A stretch of DNA of 64,000 bases, taken from assembly GCF_022539315.1 (NCBI RefSeq), contig NC_066338.1, positions 2,356,001 through 2,420,000 of the forward strand. Reading direction: 5' to 3'. The stretch comes from Serinus canaria. Its lineage: Eukaryota; Chordata; Aves; Passeriformes; Fringillidae. Below the pieces are notes generated by a model. It did no database searches, was not told the origin of the DNA, and saw only the letters and a list, made by a program, of their open reading frames with translations. The position numbers and the translations under genes are program-made. Positions 1-11,300 of this stretch are shown here, in pieces. Each line of letters starts with the position of its first letter. Position 1 is the stretch's first letter.

Positions 1-3000
1 TCACCTGGTTCCAGGACATTCCATGGGGTAACACTGTTCTCCAGAGTTCCATCAGGCCTGTCTCTGTCACCACGGACACCTGGTTCCATGAGATTCCAGT
101 GGGGTAACATTTGTCTCCAGTGTTCCATCAGGACTGGCTCTGTCACTATGGACACCTGGTTCCATGAGATTCCATGGAGTGACAATGTTCTACAGTGTTC
201 CATCAGGACCAGCTCTGTCACCATGGACACCTGGTTCCATGAGATTCCATGGGGTAACAATGTTCTCCAGAGTTCCATCAGGCCCGGCACCATCACCATG
301 GACACCTGGTTCCATGAGATTCCGTGGGGTAACAATGTTCTCCAGTGTTCCATCAGGCCTCCCTCTGTCACCATTGACACCTGGTTCCATGAGATTCTAT
401 TGGGTAACACGGTTCTCTAGCGTTTCATGAGGCCCAGATCTGTCACCGTGGACACCTGGTTCCATGGGAGTGTCTGATGTAACAATGTTCTCCAGTGTTT
501 CATTAGCCAGACTCTCTCATCATCGACACCTGGTTTCATAAGATTCCCTTGGGTTACCATGTTCTCCAGTGTTCCATCAGCCTGGCTCTGTCACCATGGA
601 CACCTAGCTCCATGAGATTCCACTGGGTAACAATGTTCTTCAGTTTTCCATCAGGTCCGTATCTGAAAAAAAGGGACACCTGGTTCCATGAGAGTCCACT
701 GTGTAAAAATGTTCTCAAGTTTTCCATCAGGCCCGGCTCAGTCCCAATGAATTCCTGGTTCATGAGATTCCATGGGATAACAATGTTCTCCCGTGTGCAT
801 TAGGCCTAGCTGTGTCACCACGGACACCTGGTTCCATGAGATTCCAGTGGGGTAACATTTGTCTCCAGTGTTCCCTCAGGCCCGGCTCTGTCACTATGGA
901 CAACTGGTTCCATGAGATTCCATGGGGTAAAAATGTTATCCAGCGTTCCATCGGGCCGAGGTCGGTAACCATGGACACGTGGTTCCATGAGATTCCATCG
1001 GGTAACATGATTCTCCACTGTTCCATCAGGCCCAGCTCAGTCCCCCTGGACACCTGGTTCCATGAGATTCCACTGGGTAACCATATTCTCCAGAGTTGCA
1101 TCAAGCCCAGCTCATTCACCATACACATCTGGTTCCATGAGATTCTATGGGGTAATAATGTCTCCTAGTATTCATTAGGCCAAGCTTTGTAATCACGGAC
1201 GCGTGGTTCCATGAGATTCCATGGGGTAGCAATGTTCTCCAGTGTTACATCAGGCCCGGCTCTGTCACAATGGACACCTGGTTCCAAGAGATTCCATGAG
1301 GCAAATATGTTCTCCTGTGTTCCATCAGGCATGGTTCTCTCACCATAGACACCTGGCTCCACGATATTCCATGGGGTAACAATGTTCTCCAGTGTTGGAT
1401 CAGGCCTGGGTCTGTCAAAATGGGCATCTGGCTCCATGAGATTCCATGGGGTAACAATGTTCTCCAGTTTTCCATCTGGCCAGGCTCTGTCACCATGGAC
1501 ACCTGGTTCCATTAGATTCCACTGGGTAATAATGTTTAAATTTTTCCATCAGGCCCGGCAGCATCACCATGGACATGTGGCTCCATGATATTCCATGGTG
1601 TTACAATATTCTCCAGTGTTCCATCAGGCCTGTCTCTGTCAGCATGGACACCTGGTTCCATGAGATTCCATGGGGTAATATTTGTCTCCAGTGTTCTATC
1701 AGGTCCGTCTCTGTTACCATGGAGACCGGGTTCCATGAGATTCCATGGGGTAACAATGTTCTCGAGTGCTCCATCAGGCCCCCTTCTGTCAAAATGGACA
1801 CCTGGTTCAATGAGATTCCACTATGTATCTATTTTCTCAAGTGTTTTATCAGGCCTGGCTCTGTCACCATGGGCACCTGGTTCCATGAGATTCCATGGGG
1901 TAACACTAATCTCCAGTGTTCTATCAGGTCCGTCTCTGTTACCATGGAGACCGGGTTCCATGAGATTCCATGGGGTAACAATGTTCTCGAGTGCTCCATC
2001 AGGCCTAGCTCTGTCACCATGGACACCAGGCTCCATTAGATTCCACTGGGGAACAATGTTCTCAAGCATTTCATCAGGCCCAGCTCAGTCAACATGGACA
2101 CATGGTTCCATCAGATTCTAATGGGTAAATATTTTCTCCAGTGTTCCATTACCTGGATCTTTCACCATGGACACCAGGCTCCATTAGATTCCACTGGGGA
2201 ACAATGTTCTCAAGCATTTCATCAGGCCCAGCTCAGTCAACATGGACACCTGGTTCCATGAGATTCCATGGGGTAAAATATAAGCCAGTGTTCATTCGGC
2301 CTCGCTGTGTCACCAAGGACACATGGTTCCATGAGATTCCAGCGGGTAACAATGTTCTCCAGTATTCCATCAGACACAGCTCTGTCATCAGGGACAGCTG
2401 GTTCCATGAGATTCCATGGGGTAACAATGTTCTCCAGTGTTCCATCAGGCCAGGGTCTGTCACCATGGACTCCTGGGTCCATGAGATTCCATGGGGTAAC
2501 AATGTTCTACAGTGTTCCATCAGGTCCAGATCTGTCACCATGGACACCTGGTTCCATGAGATTCCATTGCGGAACAAGATTCTCCAGTTTTCCATCAGGC
2601 CCAGGTCGGTCACCATGGATACCTGTTATAATGAGATTCCACTGGGTAAAAATGTTCTCCACTGTTCCATCAGGCACAGCTCTGTAAAAATGGACACATG
2701 GTTCCATGAGATTCCATGGGGTAACAATGTTCTACAGTATTCCATCAGGTCCAGATCTGTCACCATGGACACCTGGATCCATGAGAATGCATGAGGTAAC
2801 AATGTTCTCCAGTGTTCCATCAGAAGCACCTCTATCACCATGGACACCTGGTTCCTTGAGATTCCCTTGGGTAGAAATTTTCTACAGTGTTCCATTAGCC
2901 TAGTTCTGTCACCATGGACACCTGGTTCCATGAGATTCCATGGGGCAACAATGTTCTCCAGTGTTCCATCAGGCCCGGCTCTGTTACTATGGATACCTTG

Positions 3001-6000
3001 TTCCATGAGATTCCATGGGGTAAAAATATTCTCCAGTGTTCCATCAGGCCCGTCTCTTTCACCATGGACACCTGGCTCCATTAGATTCCATGGGGTGACC
3101 ATGTTTTCTAGTTTTCCATCAGGCCCGGCTCTGTCACCACGTATACCTGGTTCCATGAGATTCCAGTGGGTAACAATGTTCTCCAGTGTTCATCAGGCCC
3201 GGCTCTATCAACATAGACACCTGGTTCCATGATATTCCATGGGGTTAGAATGTTCTCCAGTGTTCCGTCAGGCCTGGCTCTGTCACCATGGACACCTGGC
3301 TCCATTAGATTCCATGGGGTGACCATGTTTTCTAGTTTTCCATCAGGCCCAGCTCTGTCAACACGTATACCTGGTTCCATGAGATTCCAGTGTGTAACTG
3401 TTCTCCAGTGTTCCATCAGGCCCAGATTTGTCACCATGGAAACCTAGGTCCACGAGATTCCACTGGGTAAATATTTTGTCCAGTGTTCTCGCAGGCCAGG
3501 CTCTGTCACCATGGCACCTGGTTCCATGAGATTCCACTGGGTAAATATTTTGTCCAGTGTTCTATCAGGCCCGGCTCAATCACCTTGGCACCTGGTTCCA
3601 TGAGATTCCATGGGGTAACAATGTTATCCAGTGTTCCATCAGGGCCAGCTCTGCCACAATGGACACCTCATTCCATGAAATTCCACTAGGGTAACAATGT
3701 ACTCCAGTGTTCCATCAGGCCTGCTCTGTCACCATGGACACCTGGTTCCATGAGATTCCATTGGGTCACAATGTTCTCCAATGTTCCATCAGGCCATGCT
3801 CTGTCACCATGGACACCTGGTTCCATGAGATTCCACTGTGTAACCATGTTCTCTAGTGTTCCATCAAGCCCGGCTCTGTCACCATGGGCACGTGGTTCCA
3901 TGAGATTCCAGTGGGTAACAATGTTCTCCAGTGTTCCATCAGGCCCAGCTGTGTCACCATGGGCACGTGTTTCCATGAGATTCCAGTGCATAACAATGTT
4001 CTCCAGTGTTTCATCAGGCCTGCCTCTATCACTAAGGACACCTGGTTCTATGAGATTCCATGGGTAACAATATTCTCCAGTGTTCCATCAGGCCAGCTCT
4101 GTCACCATGGACAGCCTGGTTCCATGAGATTCCATGGGGTAACAATGTTCTCCAGTGTTCCATCAGGCCAGGTCTGTCACATGGACACCTGGTTCCATGA
4201 GATTCCATGGGGTAACAATGTTCTCCAGTGTTCATCAGCCAGCTCTGTCACCATGGACACCTGGTTCCATGAGATTCCATGGGGTAACAATGTTCTCCAG
4301 TGTTCCATCAGGCCCGCTCTGTCACCATGGACACCTGGTTCCATGAGATTCCATGGGTAACAATGTTCTCCAGTGTTCCATCAGGCCGCCTCTGTCACCA
4401 TGGACACCTGGTTCCATGAGATTCCATGGGTAACAATGTTCTCCAGTGTTCCATCAGGCCCAGCTCTGTCACCATGGACACCTGGTTCCATGAGATTCCA
4501 TGGGTAACAATGTTCTCCAGTGTTCCATAGGCCTGGCTCTGTCACCATGGACACCTGGTTCCATGAGATTCCATGGGGTAACAATGTTCTCCAGTGTTCC
4601 ATCAGGCCAGCTCTGTCACCATGGACACCTGGTTCCATGAGATTCCTTAGGGTAACAACGTTCTCAAGTGTTCCATCAGGCCAGCTCTGTCACCATGGAC
4701 ACCTGGTTCCATGAGATTCCATGAGGTAACAATGTTCTCCAGTGTTCCATCTGGCCTGCTCTGTCACCATGGACACCTGGTTCCATGAGATTCCATGGGT
4801 AACAATGTTGTCCAGTGTTCCATCAGCCCGGCTCTGTCAACATGGACACCTGTTCCATGAGATTCCATGGGGTAACAATGTTCTCCAGTGTTCCATCAGG
4901 CCCTCTTCCGTCACCAAGGACAACAGGTTCCATGAGATACCATGAGGTAACAGTGTTCTCCAGTGTTCCATCTGAACCACGTCTGTCACCATGGACACCT
5001 GGTCCCCTGAGATTCCATGGGTAACAATGTTCTCCAGTGTTCCATCAAGCTCGATCTGTCACCATGGACACCTGGTTCCATGAGATCCATGAGGTAACAA
5101 TGTTCTCCAGTGTTCCATCAGGCCAGCTCTGTCACCATGGACACCTGGATCCATGAGATTCCACTGGGTAACAGTATTCTCCAGTGTTCCATCAAGCTTG
5201 ATCTGTCACCATGGACACCTGGTTCCATGAGATTAAATGGGATAACAATGTTCTCCAGTGTTCTATCAGGCCCAGCTCTATCACCATCGACACCTGGATC
5301 CATGAGATTCCATGGGGTAACAATGTTCTCAAGTGTATCCTTTGCTTGGCTCTGTAAAAATCGACACATGGTTCCATGAGATTCCTTGGCGTAACAATGT
5401 TCTCCTGTGTTCCATCAGGCGCCCCTCTGCCACCATGGGCTTCTTGTTCCATTATATTCCATGGGGTAACAAAGTCTCCAGTGTTCCATCAGGCCCAGTT
5501 GGTCACCATGGACACCAGGTTCCTTGAGATACCATGGAGTAACAGTGTTCTCCAGTGTTCCATCTGATCAAGCTCTGTCACCATGGACACCTTGTTCCAT
5601 GAGATTCCATGGGGTAACAATGTTCTCCAGTGTTCCATCAGGCCCGCTCTGTCATCATGGACACCTGGATCCATGAGATTCCATGGGTAACAATGTTCTC
5701 CAGTGTTCCATCAGGCAGCTCTGTCACCATGGACACCTGGTTCCATGAGATTCCATGGGTAACAGTGTTCTCCAGTGTTCCATCAGGCCCATATCTGTCA
5801 CCGTGGACACCTGGTTCCATGAGATTCCAGTGTGTAACAATGTTCTCCAGTGACCCATCAGGCATGGCTCTGTCACCATGGACACCTGGATCCATGAGAA
5901 TCCATGAGGGTAACAATGTTCTCCTGTGTTCCAACAGGCCTGGCTCTGTCATCAAGGACACATTGTTCCATGAGATTCTAGTGTGTAACAATGTTCTCCA

Positions 6001-7715
6001 GTGTCCCATCAGGCATGGCTCTGTCACCATGGACACCTGATTCCATGAGATTCCAGTGGGTAACAATGTTCTCCTGTGTTCCATCAGGTCCCTCTCTGTA
6101 ACCATGGGCACCTGGTTCTTTGATATTCCAGTGACGTAACAATGTTCTCCAGTGTTCCCATCAGGCATGGCTCTGTCACCATGGGCACCTCGTTCCATGA
6201 GATTCCAGTGGGTAACAATGTTCTCCAGTGTTCCATCAGGTCCCTCTCTGTAAACATGGGCACCTGGTTCTTTGATATTCCATGGCGTAACAATGTTCTA
6301 CAGTGTTTCATCAGGCCCAGCTCTGCCAGCATGGACACCTGGTTCCATGAGATTCCATTGGGTAACAACGATCTCAAGTGTTCATCAGGCCTGGCTCTGA
6401 CACCATGGACACCTGGTTCCATGAGATTCCATGGGATTACAATATTCTCCAATGTTCCATCAGGCCCAGCTCTGTCAACATGGCACCTGGATCCATGAGA
6501 TTCCATGGGGTAACAACGTTTCCCAGTGTTCCGTCAGGTCCATGTCTGTCACAATGGACACCTTTTTCCATGAGGTTCCATGGGGTAATAATGTTCTCCA
6601 GTGTTCTATTTGCCTGTCTCTGTCACCATGGACACCTGGTTCCATGAGATCCAATGGTGTAACAATGTTCTCCAGTGTTCCATCAGGCCCGGCTCTGTCA
6701 CCATGGACACCTGGTTCCATCAGATTCCACTGTGTAACAATATTCTCCAGTGTTCCACTAGTCCGGCTCTGTCACCCTGGACACCTGGTTCCATGAGATT
6801 CCATGAGGTCACAATGTTCCCCAGTGTTCCATCATTCCCACCTCTGTCACCATGGACACCTGGTTCCATCAGATTCCATGGGGTAACAATGTCCTCCACA
6901 GTTCCATCAGGCCCGGGTCTGTCACCATGGACACCTGGTTCTATAGGATTCCATGGGGTAACCATGTTCTCCAGTGTTCAATGAGGCCCAGCTCTGTCAC
7001 CATGGACACCTGGTTCTATAAGACTCCCTTGGGTAGCAATGTTCTCCAGTGTTCCACTAACCTGGCGCTGTCATCAAATACCTTTTTCCATGTGATTCCA
7101 TGGGGTAACAATGTTCTCCAGTGTTCCCTCAGTCCAGCTCTGTCACCATCGACACCTGGTTCCATGAGAAGCCTTAGGGTAACAACCTTCTCAAGTGTTC
7201 CATCAGGACCAGCTCTGTCACCATGGACACCTGGTTCCATGAGATCCTGTGGTGTAACAATGTTCTCCAGTGTTCCATCAGGCCTGCCTCTGTCACCATG
7301 GACACCTGGTTCCATCAGATTCCACTGTGTAACAATGTTCTCCAGTGTTCCATCAGGCCCGCTCTGTCACCATGGACACCTGGTTCCATGAGATTCCATG
7401 GGTAACAATGTTCTCCAGTGTTCCATCAGGCCTGCTCTGTCACCATGGACACCTGGTTCCATGAGATTCCACTGGGTAACAATGTTCTCCAGTGTTCCAT
7501 CAGGCCTGCTCTGTCACCATGGACACCTGGTTCCATGAGATTCCATGGGTAACAATGTTCTCCAGTGTTCCATCAGGCCAGCTCTGTCACCATGGACACC
7601 TGGTTCCATGAGATGCCTGAGGGTAACAATGTTCTCCAGTGTTCCATCAGGCCTAGCTCTGTCACCATGGACACCTGGTTCCATGAGATTCCATGGGTAA
7701 CAATGTTCTCCAGTG
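1..7715. repeat. Satellite A: 75-bp tandem repeat, about 103 copies
   Basis: A 75-bp unit repeats head to tail from the first base to gap 1. It can be read as TTCCATGAGATTCCATGGGG, then TAACAATGTTCTCCAGTG, then TTCCATCAGGCCCGGCTC, then TGTCACCATGGACACCTGG. Each unit holds three TTCCAT words and usually two CCATGG (NcoI) sites 26 bp apart. Units diverge by scattered substitutions, and local multi-unit duplications occur (for example 225 bp, three units, between 1691 and 1916). From about 4030 onward many units are 73-74 bp because a base is missing from the GGGG or CCC runs. The length is 25 codons, so several frames stay open, but this is a property of the period and not evidence for a protein. 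The array runs off the left edge and into the gap, so its true size is unknown. I do not recognise a named family. Confidence 0.97.
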
Positions 7716-8215
7716 NNNNNNNNNNNNNNNNNNNNNNNNNNNNNNNNNNNNNNNNNNNNNNNNNNNNNNNNNNNNNNNNNNNNNNNNNNNNNNNNNNNNN
7801 NNNNNNNNNNNNNNNNNNNNNNNNNNNNNNNNNNNNNNNNNNNNNNNNNNNNNNNNNNNNNNNNNNNNNNNNNNNNNNNNNNNNNNNNNNNNNNNNNNNN
7901 NNNNNNNNNNNNNNNNNNNNNNNNNNNNNNNNNNNNNNNNNNNNNNNNNNNNNNNNNNNNNNNNNNNNNNNNNNNNNNNNNNNNNNNNNNNNNNNNNNNN
8001 NNNNNNNNNNNNNNNNNNNNNNNNNNNNNNNNNNNNNNNNNNNNNNNNNNNNNNNNNNNNNNNNNNNNNNNNNNNNNNNNNNNNNNNNNNNNNNNNNNNN
8101 NNNNNNNNNNNNNNNNNNNNNNNNNNNNNNNNNNNNNNNNNNNNNNNNNNNNNNNNNNNNNNNNNNNNNNNNNNNNNNNNNNNNNNNNNNNNNNNNNNNN
8201 NNNNNNNNNNNNNNN
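7716..8215. other. Assembly gap 1 (500 N)
   Basis: Exactly 500 N. The round size suggests a scaffolding placeholder rather than a measured distance. Satellite A lies on the left and an LTR 3' end on the right, so the gap hides the end of A, the start of the LTR and any flanking target duplication. Open frames crossing it are meaningless. Confidence 0.99.
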
Positions 8216-8345
8216 CTGAAACCTTTGAATAAACGCCATTTGCTATCCACCACGTTGGTGTCCCCAGCACATGGACCGAGTGACTCTGTGTTTGAGTCAC
8301 CCTGCCGCACTCCAGAACCAGGTCGCCTAGTAGCCAGCGGCTACA
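8216..8345 (+). mobile_element. 3' end (R-U5) of an ERVK/alpharetrovirus-like LTR
   Basis: This is a short non-satellite stretch between gap 1 and satellite B. An AATAAA signal at 8228-8233 is followed by CCATTTGCTATCCACCACG and a TTGGTGTCC segment, ending in GCGGCTACA at 8345, where satellite B begins mid-unit. Signal placement, the ACA end and the word order resemble the R-U5 part of avian ERVK or alpharetroviral LTRs, from general knowledge of those LTRs. The U3 part lies in the gap. It is either a solo LTR or the 3' LTR of a provirus lying in the gap. No coding sequence is present. Confidence 0.7.
8228..8233 (+). promoter_or_regulatory. Polyadenylation signal of the truncated LTR
   Basis: AATAAA lies 112 bp before the LTR end, the expected position for a retroviral polyadenylation signal at the R/U5 boundary. 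Activity is not shown. Confidence 0.5.
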
Positions 8346-11300
8346 AAGAGCCGAAGAAGACGGGTTCTTGCTCTTCGCCGAAGATAGGTGCCGGTTCCCG
8401 GCGTCTTTCGGCAGAAGCCGCGGTGCGGAGCGCACAGCGACCGGCACAATGCCTTGTGCGCGAACAAGCCGCTTCTTCGCCTCCGCGCGAAGCAGAGCCC
8501 GGCAGATGCTGAGACGCGTTAAACGAAAGCGCAAAGCACCGGGACTGAGTGCACAGCTCTCGAACTGAGCCAGGAGAGGAACTAATCACATTCCAGACGT
8601 TTAAACTTTGTTTAACAAACGAAGGGAAAAAGTTCTCGGACAACTTTTCTTTGCACCTTTCTAAGGTATTTGAAGCACTCTGTGGGGAATCTTACTTTTT
8701 CTTTTCGCCTCGGAGCTAGAAAGAAATCGACTAGATTTATGAAAAACACGTCCTGTAATTCCTACTGTGCTGGCACAGTTTTTTCTTGAGAGAAAGCCTG
8801 GAAAAGTTTTTTCGCTAAGATGTAGGCGGCAAGAGCCGCAGAAAACGGGTTACCGCAACTGGCCGAAGGAAGGTGCCGGTTCCCGGCGTCTTTCGGCAGA
8901 ACCCGCGGTCCGGAGCGCACAGCGACCGGCACAATGCCTTGTGCGCGAACAAGCCGCTTCTTCGCCTCCGCGCGAAGCAGAGCCCGGCAGATGCTGAGAC
9001 GCGTTAAACGAAAGCGCAAAGCACTGGGATTGAGTGCAGAGCTCTCAAACTGAGCCAGGACAAGAAATAAACACTTTCCAGACGTTTAAACTTACGTTAA
9101 CAAAGGAAGGGAAAAAGTTTTTGGACAACTTTTCTTTGGACCTTTCTAAGCTATTTGAAGCACTCCGTGGGGAATCTTACTTTTTCTTTTCGCCTCTGAG
9201 CTAGAAAGAACTCGACTAGCTTTATGAAAACATGACCGGGGATTCTTCCAGTGCTGGCACAGTTTTTTCTTGAGAGAAAGCCTGGAAAAGTTTTTTCGCT
9301 AAGATGTAGGCGGCAAGAGCCGCAGAAAACGGGTTACCGCAACTGGCCGAAGGAAGGTGCCGGTTCCCGGCGTCTATCGGCAGAAGCCGCCTCTGGTGCG
9401 GGCACAGCGACCAGCACAATGCCTTGTGCGCGAACAAGCCGCTTCTTCGCCTCCGGGCGACGGAGACCTCGGCAGATGCTGAGACGCGTTAAACGAAAGC
9501 GCAAAGCACTGGGATTGAGTGCAGAGCTCTCAAACTGAGCCAGGACAAGAAATAAACACTTTCCAGACGTTTAAGCTCCGTTTAATAGACGAAGGGAAAA
9601 AGTTCTAAGACAACTTTTCTTTGCGTTTTGCTAAGCTATTTGAAGCACTCCGTGGGGAATCTTACTTTTTCTTTTCGTCTCGGAGCTGATAGGAATTCGA
9701 CTAGCTTTATGAAAACTCTTCCACGAATTCCTACTGTGCTGGCACAGTTTTTTCTTGAGAGAAAGCCTGGAAAAGTTCTTTCGCTAAGATGTAGCCTGCA
9801 AGAGCCGAAGAAGACGGGTTACTGCAACTGGCCAAAGGAAGGTGCCGGTTCCCGGCGTCTATCGGCAGAAGCCGCCTCTGGTGCGGGCACAGCGACCAGC
9901 ACAATGCCTTGTGCGCGAACAAGCCGCTTCTTCGCCTCCGGGCGACGGAGAGCTCGGCAGATGCTGAGACACATTAAACGAAGGGGCAAAGCCCCGGAAT
10001 TGAGTGCACGGCTCTCAAACTGAGCCGGGACAAGAAATAACCACTTTCCAGACGTTTCAGTTTTGTTTAACAGACGAAGGGAAAAAGTTCTCGAGCAACT
10101 ATTCTTTGCACATTTCTGAGCTATTTGAAGCACTCTGTGGGGAATCTTACTTTTTCTTTTCGCGTCGGAGCTGATAGGAATTCGACTAGCTTTAGGAAAA
10201 CACGTCCAGTAATTCCTACTGAGCTGGCACAGTTTTTTCTTGAGAGAAAGCCTGGATAAGTTTTTTCGCTAAGATGTAGGCGGCAAGAGCCGAAGAAGAC
10301 GGGTTACCGCAACTGGCCGAAGGAAAGTACCGGTTCCCGGCGTCTTTCGGCAGAACCCGCGGTCCGGAGCGCACAGCGACCGGCACAATGCCTTGTGCGC
10401 GAACAAGCCTCTTCTTCGCTTCCGCGCGAAGCAGAGCCCGGCAGATACTGAGACACGTTAAACGAAAGCGCAAAGCACCGGGATTGAGTGCACAGCTCTC
10501 AAACTGAGCCAGGATAAGAACTAATCACATTCCAGACATTTAAACTTTGTTTAACAAACGAAGGGAAAAAGATCGCGGACAGCTTTTCTTTGCACCTTTC
10601 TAAGGTATTTGAAGCACTCTGTGGGGAATCTTACTTTTTCTTTTCGCCTCGGAGCTAGAAAGAACTCGACTAGCTTTATGAAAAACGCATCCGGGGATTC
10701 TTACTGTGCTTGCACAGTTTTTTCTTGAGAGAAAACTTGGAAAAGCTTTTTCGCTAAGATGTAGGCGGCAAGAGCCGAAGAAGACGGGTTCTTGCTCTTC
10801 GCCGAAGGAAGGTGCCGGTTCCCGGCGTCTTTCAGCAGAAGCCGCGGTGCGGAGCGCACAGCGACTGGCACAATGCCTTGTGCGCGAACAATCCGCTTCT
10901 TCGCCTCCGGGCGACGGAGAGCTCGGCAGATGCTGAGATGCGTTAAACGAAAGCGCAAAGCACCGGGATTGAGTGCACAGCTCTCAAACTGAGCCAGGAC
11001 AAGAAATAACAACTTTCCAGACGTTTAAGCTCCGTTTAACAGACAAAGGGAAAAAGTTCTCGGACAACTTTTCTTTGCACCTTTCTAAGGTATTTGAAGC
11101 ACTCTGTGGGGAATCTTACTTTTTCTTTTCGCCTCGGAGCTAGAAAGAACTCGACTAGCTTTATGAAGAACGTCCGGGAATTCTTCCAGTGCTGGCACAG
11201 TTTTTTCTTGAGAGAAAACTTGGAAAAGCTTTTTTGCTAAGATGTAGGCGGCAAGAGCCGAAGAAGACGGGTTCTTGCTCTTCGCCGAAGGATAGGTGCC

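Noticed and set aside
2141..2794. 217-codon open frame in satellite A, and others of 100-190 codons, as repetitive proteins
   Set aside because: The unit is 25 codons long and several overlapping frames on both strands are equally open. There is no unique N- or C-terminus, no splice or promoter context, and units diverge without respect to codons.
1..7715. CRISPR-like regular repeat array
   Set aside because: There are no unique spacers: the full 75-bp unit repeats head to tail, and the context is eukaryotic.
8407..8424. CENP-B-box-like match in satellite B (TTTCGGCAGAAGCCGCGG)
   Set aside because: Only about seven of the nine essential positions fit (CCGC in place of CGGG). The box is established for mammals, and a functional role in a bird is unsupported.
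7514..8534. Frames of 240-315 codons around gap 1
   Set aside because: Most of their length is N.
8767..8997. 76-codon frame in satellite B as a small gene
   Set aside because: It begins at GTG, has an equally long antisense partner starting at TTG, and repeats with the satellite unit.
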